Origin: Epiperipatus broadwayi
Lineage: Eukaryota > Onychophora > Udeonychophora > Euonychophora > Peripatidae
Reading direction: 5' to 3'
Assembly: GCA_028023455.1 (NCBI GenBank)
Contig: JAQFVV010000031.1
Coordinates: 6,430,926-6,494,925 of the forward strand
Length of the DNA stretch: 64,000 nt
A program made the translations under genes and the position numbers. Position 1 is the first letter of the stretch; every line of letters starts with the position of its first letter. A model generated the notes under the pieces. The model searched no databases. It had not been told where the DNA came from and worked only from the letters and a program-made list of their open reading frames with translations. Positions 46,913-56,900 of this stretch are shown piece after piece.

Positions 46913-48357
46913 AGTCAAAAGAAAAAAAAAACATTTTTATACACACAGGATTTACAATTCATTAAGAAAGATATCAAGCAAAATCTCCAAAAAAGGCAGC
47001 GATAGAATAGCTTTTGTTTGGGACATGTTGCAAAACACATTTTTGTGCAAGTTTAAAAACATGTTTTTCGATAAAAAATAACACTCAAATCGCAATATTT
47101 ATTTGATGTTCACTTTATTGAGTATGTGAAAAGGCTTTCTTCATTGCAGATATAGTACACAAGTACCTTCGGTTTATATTAAAATAGCAATTCCTCAAAC
47201 ATTAATGGAAGTCTTCAATAATTTCACCCTTCTAACTATGTACATACAAAATATGTTTTTGAACAAAGAAAAAAAAAAGGTTTTTATTAAGTTTTTTTTT
47301 CTTGTATCTTATTAAGTTATTTTGTATCTTCTTTTAAGTATTTTAACAATAAATTTATTTGTACAATGTATACGTTAAAATATATACATTATTTTTCAAT
47401 AAAACCTTATAAATGTAAAATATCGAATATTATTTATGTATTATTGAAATTCAAATTATTATATATTAAAATCATTTTTATTTCTGGTTAGCTTCATTAC
47501 GTCTTTTATTTATGAGTCAGCATGTGCTTATTCTATATAAGAAGGTAATACATACTCTTGATTACTGCCGTTATTCTTTGAAATATTTCAGAAATTCTAT
47601 ACACCGCTATTCATAACTATGTTTGATTTATTCTGAATACATTTTTTTAAAAATAAATATTTTGAAATGTTTTTCGTTTTCAAATATGATACTTAATAGT
47701 ATTCTGTATTTTTTTACCATTAATAAAATTTTCTTTGAATGCATTTAAAATCAAACATGAAACTTAATATTTAGTAAATTTATTTTTGACTAATATTATT
47801 AAATAGAGTGTGTGTGTGTGTGTGTGCGTGTGTGTGTGTGATGTAATAAAATATATTTCTCTTTCTTTTTCTATTTCTATATTTATTTTTTGATAGTTTA
47901 TAGGTAAATAAAAGACAAAACTTCAAACAATTTTCAAATAGAACATTCCAGGAAAGAGCATTCCTTACAACTTCTCATTGAGAAATGACAAATGAAAGGC
48001 TTTTTGTACTAATTTTATCAATTTCCAAATTGAGAAACTTTGAGAAGTGTTTTTTTTTAATCTTTGATTAGCTCTAATTACACATAGCTAGGTACTCATT
48101 ATTAACAAATATTGAATGGTTGCATGAAATACAACCATGACAAAACTAAAAAATAAATTACTCAAAATTCTCAGAATTTTTTTATCCATGTGAACATTTA
48201 ATAAAGCAAGTCATTATAAAATATGCATTATGGCTTGATGTAAGTAGATTGATCTTCCCATTACAATATAAAAGCTATATTTGCATAATTAAAATTAATT
48301 AGTAAAACTACTAAACATTTTTGTAATAGAACACTATCTTGCATAATAATTCCTAAC
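46913..48357. other. AT-rich sequence with one partial repeat and a microsatellite
   Basis: 47165-47245 resembles the 3' part of the 280-bp family (TTTATATTAAAATAGCAATTCCT, TTCAATAATTTCACCCTTCTAAC). 47808-47839 is (TG)n with one CG interruption. Otherwise nothing. Confidence 0.5.
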
Positions 48358-48550
48358 TATATACACCTTTACCCCACTTAGCGATTGACTATTTAGCGAT
48401 ATTTCACAATAGTGATCATCATCAATTTGTACCCACTACTTTGATTTACAATTGATTTTTCACTTAAATGATCGGGAAAAAATAAAAAATAAAATTTGGG
48501 GGGCAGCCATTTTGAATTTTACGTCACTGATGACGTCAGAGATAGCTATA
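48358..48550 (+). mobile_element. Possible pogo/Tigger-type element end with CRE motifs
   Basis: ACACCTTTACCCCACTTAGC, GATTGACTATTTAGCGAT at 48361 closely resembles the reverse complement of 51440-51478 (ATACCTTTATCCCGCTTAGC, GATGGC). The CTTAGCG word repeated inside is typical of pogo/Tigger terminal repeats. Downstream is a higher-complexity stretch (GGGGGGCAGCCATTTTGAAT, TTTACGTCACTGATGACGTC) holding a perfect TGACGTCA CRE at 48531-48538 and a half site just before. Either the end of a large, nested element reaching 51.48 kb or an independent MITE. Confidence 0.4.
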
Positions 48551-48743
48551 TTAAATTCATTTTACCCAAAAGCAAAAGTATATTATTGTAATATGTATAC
48601 AGATAATGACTTTGCTGTAATTGTATACACATACAATATTTTATTCATAAAACACTTAAAATATCTATAATTACTGAATCTATAATACTGTATACATTAT
48701 ATATATAATAACACAGCAAATGTTCATCCGCTTTTTTTTTAAA

Positions 48744-49115
48744 TACATATATATGTTCTACAATAATATCAACAAATTAAAAATCCTTCTTTTTCTTTCC
48801 AAAAACTTTATTTTCTTATCTCAGTATTGAACATATACCGTATATATATATTTATATAATACAAAACTCCAATGTTTCAACATTGATTTGTAATTAAATA
48901 ATGTAAAAGAAAGAGTAATAAAATATAGCAGTGGGAGAGAGATATCCTTGAAAATGACTGTATGAAGATAAACAGTTGAAACGGAGTTTTGTATTATATA
49001 AATACTGTATATACAGTATATATATATATATGTTCAGTATTGAGATAAGAAAATAAAGTTTTTGAAAAGAAAAAGGAGAAGGATTTTTAATTTGTTGATA
49101 ATACTGTATACATAT
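48744..49115. mobile_element. Foldback element with ~130-bp arms
   Basis: Left arm words ATCAACAAATTAAAAATCCT, CCAAAAACTTTATTTTCTTA, TCTCAGTATTGAACATATA, TATATAATACAAAACTCC are mirrored on the right (GGAGTTTTGTATTATATAAA, TATGTTCAGTATTGAGATAA, GAAAATAAAGTTTTTGAAAA, AGGATTTTTAATTTGTTGAT). The loop (about 48883-48971) has no ORF. It sits directly next to the palindrome at 49113-49201. Confidence 0.8.
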
Positions 49116-49201
49116 AAGTGTTGAATATCTTTAGAAAAATTAAACTTTATTTAAATTATTTAAATAAAGTTTAATTTTTCTAAAGACATTCAACACTTAT
49201 A
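49113..49201. repeat. 89-bp near-perfect palindrome
   Basis: TATAAGTGTTGAATATCTTT, AGAAAAATTAAACTTTATTTAAA is followed almost immediately by its own reverse complement, with one or two mismatches and essentially no loop. It would form a hairpin or cruciform of about 42 bp. Non-coding. Confidence 0.9.
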
Positions 49202-49559
49202 CATGATGAAATACTCCAATATATAAATACAGTACAGGACAAGTAAAATACCATTATCACAAACTTTCAGTAAAACACTAAATATGAATATTAAACTGTG
49301 TGTGTGTGTTTCTTAAGTACGATATATTATTTTTAGAACACCTGGATATGTAAAAATAGTTATTGATTTTGTAACTTTGTTAATAAACATGTTGTTTACA
49401 CTCAAGATGTTTCAAATCAAAAGAAAAACAACATTTTAAAAGGCAAATGTCGAATTAGAAAAGTTTAAAAAGAAAAACAGATTGTATTCAATTAATAATC
49501 TTTCTACTTGAATGGGTGGGGGGTATTACATTACTAAAACTATACAGTAAGAAAAATAA

Positions 49560-50945
49560 ATCTAACAGTATGTTTTAGAAAATTAGAAGTTAGATTTTTT
49601 ACTTTTAAAATAAGGGTAATACAGCATATATTGAGCACACCATTCGATGGCACTGTTTCTATGCTAAAGCACATAAATATGCTGTTTACAAGGCTGCTCA
49701 TAGATCTTATGACCTGTATACTGTTCAAACACTAAGATGTTGAAGTGCACCCTTACCCAACATCTCTAGCATGTTGAACATTATTAGCAACAAGTATATG
49801 ACACTCTCTCTAGACATTACTCTTGACTATTGTACAGCATATGATGGTTTCTGTACTTGTAATGATGAAAAGTCTATTGAATGGATTTTCTTTTTGCTTC
49901 AATGTATTATAATTGATGTGAATTGGTAAAAATTGTAACAAATTGTCAAATGCCCCTCCTTTTGCTGTCAGGGGTCATAATTCATGAAATGAGGAGTGTA
50001 TCTCACAATTCAGCAAAGTTCACGATCAAGTCATGCACTTTCCGAGACTTTTTCAAGATTAAAACATTTCAATGGCAGAGGACCATTTGGCATTGTAGTT
50101 TTGAAATTTACCTGCTACAGAAGCATATGCACTGGCCTTCCTTCAACCCCAAAAATGAAAATATTTGACACAGCCAGAAAAAAACTGTCTTTTGTGGTGG
50201 TTTAATGAAATTAAGGCATTGTCCAACATCTGGAATGTACATCACATCAGTGGTGACAAAGGGGTTCCATTCACTCATGGGACAGGTTTTGAGAGCTGCC
50301 AGGGAATCACTTTTTCCCCAAGCAGTATGGCTAATTGATTCTTGAAGATGGGATCAGCTTACAGTGAAGTGTATTACAGCTGACTTGGAAGGTGTCAAAA
50401 TGCTGTAAGGAATATGATCACAGGTCTTAGAGAGGTCTGTCGAGAAAGTCTTGTTTTTCAATAAACAAAACAAACAAAAAAAAGTTTCTTCAAAAACAAT
50501 CAAAAAAGACTTGGTTATATATATAAAAAAAGTTGTTTCTTTAAAAAAAAAAAAAAGAGAGAGAGAGAGACCGCCAAAAAAAAATAATGTTTTGCTTTTT
50601 TTTTTAAAAAAAAAAAAAGACGGAATATTTTTAAAAGCCCCCCCCCCAAAAAAAAAAAAAAAAAAAAACATTTTTTGATTTTTAAGAAATATACATCAAA
50701 CCAATTACAGAAAAAAAAAAACAATAACAAACAACAACAACAAAAAAGTAAAATAAAAATCAAACAAATCCAAAAATTAAAAACATAAATCAACAAAATT
50801 TGAAAAACAGCCCGGTAATGTTATATCTATTCATTTTTCACTAGCTACAGTGCCATTGGATGGTGAGGCTCAATAAATGCTGTATTACCAAAATAAGTTG
50901 ATTTTTTTTCTAAAGTTGACTGCTTTATGATAAGCATTAAGTATT
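49560..50945. mobile_element. Inverted-repeat-bounded cassette with decayed coding-like DNA
   Basis: GGTAATACAGCATATATTGA, GCACACCATTCGATGGCACTG at 49616 has a close inverted counterpart at 50851-50892 (TGCCATTGGATGGTGAGGCT, CAATAAATGCTGTATTACC). Weaker similarity extends outward on both sides, so 60-80-bp terminal inverted repeats are likely. Between them, 49740-50450 is clearly richer in G and C than the surroundings and has protein-like but broken frames on both strands. Homopolymer and GA runs at 50470-50740 follow. This fits a dead DNA transposon, but I recognise no transposase family. Confidence 0.45.
50454..50745. repeat. Low-complexity homopolymer region
   Basis: Alternating A, T and C runs, a (GA)n block at about 50557-50571, and a C9A20-type run near 50640. 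Open frames here (poly-Phe, poly-Lys) are artefacts of composition. Confidence 0.85.
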
Positions 50946-51290
50946 TTGTTACTGTGGAGTACAGTAATAAGTTTTTATGTTCAATTAAATAATTAATAAT
51001 TAAACATTGTTTTTTTAATTTGAATAATTTCACATAAATAATAAACATAAATGTATAGTAGTAATATATACTGTAATACAAATAAAAAAAAAAGCACTTC
51101 AGTATGGAATTTTTTATTTTCATTACGATGAAAAACTTCTGCGGAAGAATATAAAAACTTTTAAATTCAAATTTAGTTTCACTTTCTATTTCTTTTTGCT
51201 GTTCTGTACTTTTTAAAGTGAAAATAAGCATTTTTTTTCCTAGTGATATAAAACTTTTCTTTTTAGATACCATATTTAGTCATCATTGTC

Positions 51291-51365
51291 ATGAAAAAAT
51301 CAAGAAAATCTTTGAGCTTGGAAACCAATGTGGATATTTTACATCGACTAGAACCAACCAATTTT
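51291..51365 (+). pseudogene. pogo/Tigger-like transposase N-terminal scrap
   Basis: The frame starting MKKSRKSLSLETNVDILHRL resembles the N-terminal helix-turn-helix opening of pogo/Tigger/CENP-B-type transposases (basic run, then LSLE.K..IL.RLE). The resemblance ends after about 25 residues. A terminal-repeat-like sequence lies only 80-110 bp further on, so the rest of the transposase is deleted. It is probably an internally deleted, non-autonomous derivative. The resemblance is short and judged from memory of the family consensus. Confidence 0.35.
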
Positions 51366-51439
51366 TTCCCCATAGACCCCCATTATAATTACATATTTTG
51401 TATACAATATTCTTGTTTAACGATGAGTTTTGGAGGACC

Positions 51440-51478
51440 AATTGCCATCGCTAAGCGGGATAAAGGTATATCTATATA
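51440..51478 (-). repeat. pogo/Tigger-like terminal repeat
   Basis: The minus strand reads ATACCTTTATCCCGCTTAGC, GATGGCAATTGG, matching the + strand motif at 48361. It marks the probable right end of the element carrying the transposase scrap. Confidence 0.4.
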
Positions 51479-51483
51479 TATAA

Positions 51484-51650
51484 ATTATATTTTGAGTTAA
51501 ACCATGTATTATTTTATATTATATTATGATATTTTGATGAACTATCATCCACCATTGTCAAGAGTTTACCTTGACAATGGCGGATGCTAGTTCATCGAAA
51601 TATCGATATATAATAGGAAATAATACACGGTTTTACTCAAAAAATAACTT
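51484..51650. mobile_element. Foldback element (~167 bp), centre near 51567
   Basis: The two halves mirror each other around AGAGTTTACC: TTTTGATGAACTATCATCCA, CCATTGTCAAG and CTTGACAATGGCGGATGCTA, GTTCATCGAAATAT. Further out, GAGTTAAACCATGTATTATTT mirrors AATAATACACGGTTTTACTC. Almost the whole element is arm. Confidence 0.8.
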
Positions 51651-52445
51651 ATTTACATGATACAACCATGAAAACATTAAATATGTATATATGTTCTGTA
51701 TTGACAGTATTGTATTAAATATAAATATATGTGAATAATTCATACCATGATGGGGTAATAAAACAATCATTTATCACCAATAAAAACAAGAATCATTCAC
51801 AACCAATAAAAAAAAAAAGGGTAAATATTTACTAAGAATCAAATGTATTGCAGAGAAGTAGAATAAATATCTACCAGTTTTAGCTTTATTACTGTTTTAA
51901 TTTAATGTAACATTTTTTATTCATGTTTTATATAGTAAAAAAAAAAAAAAAGTTCAAAATATTTCAGCTTTGCAATCACAAATGATATCGAAAGTACTAT
52001 AAAAGTATTTTTTTCCTCATAACTAACTTATTGCCTATTAAAGAATAATTTGTAAAATGGACTTTTACTCACATATTTAGCTGATGTGTCCTCCACATAT
52101 TACGATAACAATAGGTTTGATGTTTTATTCATAGAAGAGAAAAAATAATCAAAATAAGTATCAAATTACATGCTGTAATTAGACCGTTTTTTGAGGGTTT
52201 CTAGAGTATTATAATACTCAAAATATAAAATAAAAATGGTAACAACATCAAAATAAGAATTTTTTTCAGAACTATTTAATTTGATCATAATGTTAGATAT
52301 GAAATAAACCAAAAATATTACAAGTTCCATTAAAACTGCACCTTATAAACTATAACTGATTGTCTTTCTGAAAATACTTTGTATGATTTATTTCAAAAGG
52401 TCATGTTAAGTATTCTTTTAATGATTTATAACGATATATATATAT
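51651..52445. other. AT-rich sequence, nothing recognised
   Basis: No feature supported. (AT)n at 52434-52452 abuts the LINE tail that follows. Confidence 0.45.
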
Positions 52446-52835
52446 ATATATATCATCATTATCATCAACCTTTATCAATCCATTGCAGGATAAAGGCCTC
52501 TCCAAGTTTAATCCATCTTCTCCAATCTTTAGCTTTTCTTCTCAACATCACCCCTGCACACTTTTTTATTTCATCCATCCATCTCACATGTGGTCACTTT
52601 CTGGGTCTTTTACAATCTCTCAGAATCCAGTTTAAGATTTCAATTGTCCATCTATTATCATTTCTTCTAGAAATATGTCCAGCCCAACTACACATCAATC
52701 TTTTAATTTTTTCAATGTGGTCAGCAATACCTGTTTGTTCTTTTACCCATATATTGCATTTTGATCTCTTCTTGTTACTGCCAACATGCATCTATCCATA
52801 CTTCTTTGAGTGGTCTGAAGTCTCTGTATTGCTCT
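52446..52835 (-). mobile_element. RTE-type LINE, 3'-terminal fragment
   Basis: Read on the minus strand in two frames joined by frameshifts: LQTTQRSMDRCMLAVTRRDQ, then IEKIKRLMCSWAGHISRRND, NRWTIEILNWILRDCKRPRK, then RWMDEIKKCAGVMLRRKAKD, W...LGEAFILQW. This is the conserved C-terminal segment of RTE/BovB-like retrotransposons (TTQRAMER, K..WAGH..R..D.RW, RPR.RW.DDI, A.DR..W..L.EAY..QW). A GATGATAATGATGAT-type tail ends the element at about 52446, as usual for RTE. It is 5' truncated and frameshifted, so dead. The plus-strand frame over it is a shadow. Confidence 0.85.
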
Positions 52836-53910
52836 TCTATATATAAATATTTATATGTGTGTAATAGGAATAATTAACTGAAACTGTTGTGTCCAATCTG
52901 TTACTTATTTTCTCAAATGTCACACATTTTTAAGCACCTAGTCATATTTGTTATTATTCCAATATTAACTGCTTCTAGATAAAGTAGCCTTTATATTAAT
53001 TATGTTGTCTAATTTATAACATGGAAGTTTCTAATGTCTTAAATTTTGAAATCAAGCCATATACTTTTCAACTATCAAGATCTTAAATGAATCTAAATTA
53101 TTAGATGTTTTACCTAATGCATGTTAACTAAAAAGGCAATTTGTTTTTGTTAAAAAAAATGGAGTTATTAATCTAATTTCCAAATGATTTTTCCTTTTTT
53201 TATTCTATATCTGATATTTTTTAGATCCATCACAAATTATTAGTGTATTACATAATGCAATTCACTCTAAATTGAATTCAGATTTTTTTTTTCCCGTCAG
53301 ACCAATTTCTGATCTCATTAATTTGTTTATTATGATATATATATATGTCCATTTTAGAAAGATACCAACCCCATTTCTGTTTTATCTTTTAATTTTTTAC
53401 AAAATGTCTATTATTTATTTTTCTCTCAATTCTTTTAGGGAATGCAATTATTAAAACATTGTTTTCAAAATATGTACAAATATTTTATTGTAACATTATG
53501 CTACTTTTAGCAAAAGTTTCCCATCCAAGTTTATTTTTAGGATTAAGTTTATTTATTATGTTTCTATCTATATTATTCTCATCACAATTTTGAGTAATAC
53601 CTATTGATTCTCACTTTAATTATCTAAAATAAAAATAAAAACCATTGTAAGTTGGATATTATTCAAACTATATATATATATATATATATTTGAATTAAAT
53701 ATTTCCATGGATTGTTATTATAATAAAGAAAAGGCATGATGACATAATATTCATGTTAACAGACATAATCTTTAACTTATGGTGTTATCAAAAAAATATC
53801 AATTATTATTAACTGACAATCACTGAGGCCAACCATTTGTTTTTCTTAAGCTCATAAGAGTTTTTTTTTATTTAAGTTTTTTCTTCAACAAAAAATTCAA
53901 ACAAATCAGA
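52836..53910. other. AT-rich sequence, nothing recognised
   Basis: No feature supported. (AT)n at 53671-53688. Confidence 0.45.
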
Positions 53911-54050
53911 TAATATAGGTTTAAGGAAAAAACTGGTTTAGTCTCAGGAATTGTCAATTAGTAATTGTTGATAATTTCTTGGTAACATCAAAGATTAAAA
54001 GTTATTTTTACTTACATGGATATTATCTGTCATTTTATATATATATATTA
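53911..54050 (+). repeat. 140-bp dispersed repeat, copy 2
   Basis: Collinear with 17571-17720 (see that entry), including the terminal (TA)n and TATAA. Confidence 0.65.
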
Positions 54051-56750
54051 TAACGATCCGGATTTATAGGAGTTTAACATAATATACATTACAGGGCGTC
54101 ATTAGGCATTTGAACCTAGAAAATTTATAAAGTAGGCAGATATGTAAGTAAAAAAAAATGTTTTTTATTTTTTTATTTTATCAGTTTTGATTCCGGTCGT
54201 TAGCCCATTGTCACTAGCTCAATGAAACAGCAGAGATTTATATTTCATAAATTCTTATCTAAGAATAATTTTTAAAAAAAGAATAAAATAAGCCACTGCC
54301 AGTAATTAACATACAAACATTTATATACACACATATATATAAAATTTAACATTATTATTTTATCAAGTTTACTTTAACATTTAACATTATTTTTAACTTT
54401 TATTTTAGATTTTAATTTATATTTTAATTTTTATACTACTATAAGTTTGCACAGATGGATTTATAAAAGTTTGTTTTATAAATGTTGAGTATAGATCGGT
54501 TACATAGATTACACGGTTAACAACATTTCAAAATAAACATAAACGATCAAAATATAAAATCATTGGTGGAATTGCAGAGGGAAATTTATAAGAAACCCAA
54601 TGGCATTCATTGTAAGATGCCGCAGAGACACCAATAACCTAATATTCTAATCGAACATGAAAACCAACAAACATAAGTAACTGTTAATGAATCCATGTAA
54701 GCGTCTATACCCAACATAATTTTGATACATTTTTATTTAGAGTGTCGAGTATGAATAGACTACACAGATTTGCATTTGAAAAAGAAAATATTCTATCCTT
54801 GTTTAACCTTAGGCCAAAAGTTCGCAGTCAAACTAATGTCAATCCATCTGATACATTGATGTATTCAATGTAGCATGAAAATACAACAGCACAATATACT
54901 ATACTGTCAGGAATGGACATCTGAACAGTATAGTTAGAGAAGACATTGACTCTTGTCCAATACAGGAATATTACATCTGTATGGCAAGCAGAACAATAAA
55001 ATAAAAACTCCATAGGAAGGGACCATGGCCCTTTTTGCCGACTTATAATCCCATCCATAGGCAAAAAGGTTTTGTGCAGCGTATACAGCAATTCTTCCCA
55101 TAGCAAACCTCATACTACATCTACTAATTACACCAATATATCCAATCCATTGACCTAATTCAACTATGACACAAATAACCTATGATTACCTTCCCCTAAT
55201 ATAACTTTACAAATCTATATAGCCATTCATGCCCAACTTAAGTTTAACATTTATATAATTTAGTCTAATGAAAAACAAAAATCATAATAAAAACTTAAAA
55301 GAACAACAAAAATAAATGGAAATGATTTTAAATAAAAAAACAATTTACATCAAATAACATTATTAATATTAATTTACATTGGTCAGATAGGATTCTATTT
55401 GTATTATTTACTAAAAGGTTTAGAATTTAGAGTTCTAATTGTTTTCAAATGAATATAAAGTTCTTACAATTTTTAAAACATCCAGCTTTATCTGTTGCAT
55501 GCCATTTGAATGTAAATTCCCACGCCATCCTAAAAAGATTGGTATTCTGTTGGCCATTTCATTTATTCATCCGGAGGTTTTTTACTTTAGTTGGTCCTCA
55601 ATGTAGAAAATGATGTTTCATTTTTTTCTTTAACAACTGAAGGAATTGAAAGTGCATCTTTCAATCCCTTCACCTCCAATTCCACACTAACACATATCTG
55701 TCCTCTTGTAATAACTAACTAATAATTTCCAAACTTTTCCTTTTATATTAATTTTAAGGATTCAATTGACATAATGGTCCTTTCGCTGAGGTCCGATTCC
55801 ATTGTTTTTCTCTTCTATCTGACCTTTGCTTATACATTTTAAACGCCCAAGGGTAGTTTACATTTAACTAATTAAAACAATCATTTCCATTTTCTGATTA
55901 ATTAATGTGTTTTCCAATCTTAAAGATATATTTTTATCTTTAAATCTTTACTGACAATTTAGTTTTAAAATACTTTTTTCTTTTTTTTAATAACGTTTCT
56001 TTTTAATAATTTTTTTTTCATCTGTGCGATTATATATATATATATATTTGAGTTTAGATGATATTTAATTTCAATTTTTAATTCTTAAACAAAAGAAGTT
56101 TTTATTTGCGAACTTTTCTTTTTTTGTGTTTAATAAAAAAAAATAATGTAACGATGTCTGTGCCCGTTACAATATATATATATTGTATGTATATGACTCA
56201 TTTCAAACACACAGATATATTATTTAATTAAAAAAAAAATTTCTTTTATATATATGAGGATTTATATATGTGTATTTATTATTATAAATTTATAGATAGT
56301 TAATGAATAAACCATTATGTAGAGGGTAATAATATTTGGTAATGATTTATTATATATAGTTTTATTAAATAAGGTGTCATATTATTTAACTTTGGTTTTA
56401 TTAAAATAGAGTAGATCAGAAAAGTGTAAAATAAGGCGATGGAGATTATTAGATTAGGAGATAAAAAAAATGTACACGTGTGAAAGAATGAATACATCTG
56501 TACAAACACAAAGATGCTTTTACACCTATTTCTAATGGCTATAGATTCCAGGTTTGTTGTTGTCTGTGTCTTAAGATTATTTTTACAAAAGAGGTGCTTT
56601 GATGTAGATAACGATAGCGATCAATTTTAAGTCTTTATTGATTGTGACCGATATCAAACTTGTGAAGCTTTGATTTTTTTTTTAAAATAAGGTTTCCAGG
56701 TGTTTTTTTTTCTTTGGTTGAAGTTCGCGATATAAATGATTGAAACAATT
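54051..56750. other. Less AT-biased block, probably a decayed element, unassigned
   Basis: 54440-55260 is richer in C and G than its flanks. A GAGTAT.GAT.G.(T)TACA.AGATTT word group near 54486 recurs near 54746, suggesting an internal ~260-bp duplication. A 92-codon minus-strand frame at 54828-55106 contains FYCSACH and could be a transposon relic, but I cannot assign it. GTAACG...CGTTAC forms a 25-bp inverted repeat at 56148-56172. No host gene is seen. Confidence 0.35.
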
Positions 56751-56900
56751 TTTTAATCAGTTAGTCATTAATTTTTTCAGAGAGATGATCACTTAGTCAT
56801 TAATTTTTTTAGAGAGAGATGATCAGGCAGTATGATTTTATTTTTTGATCAGTCAGTATGATTTTATTTTTAGAGACTCAATATGAATATTTTGGAGAGA
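56751..56900. repeat. Degenerate tandem repeat
   Basis: TTAGTCATTAATTTTTT.AGAGAGA..TGATCA occurs twice, then GATCAG.CAGTATGATTTTATTTTT occurs twice, with TTAGAGA.. links. Units of about 35-40 bp. Confidence 0.65.

Noticed and set aside
50354-50796. Open frames rich in Phe, Lys and Pro on both strands
   Set aside because: Produced by A, T and C homopolymers. No protein-like complexity.
50845-51273. A 142-codon minus-strand frame
   Set aside because: Its composition is that of AT-rich non-coding DNA, and its upstream end overlaps the inverted repeat of the 49.6-50.9 kb cassette. No motif.
52379-52846. A 155-codon plus-strand frame
   Set aside because: It is the antisense shadow of the RTE LINE fragment, whose minus-strand protein is recognisable.
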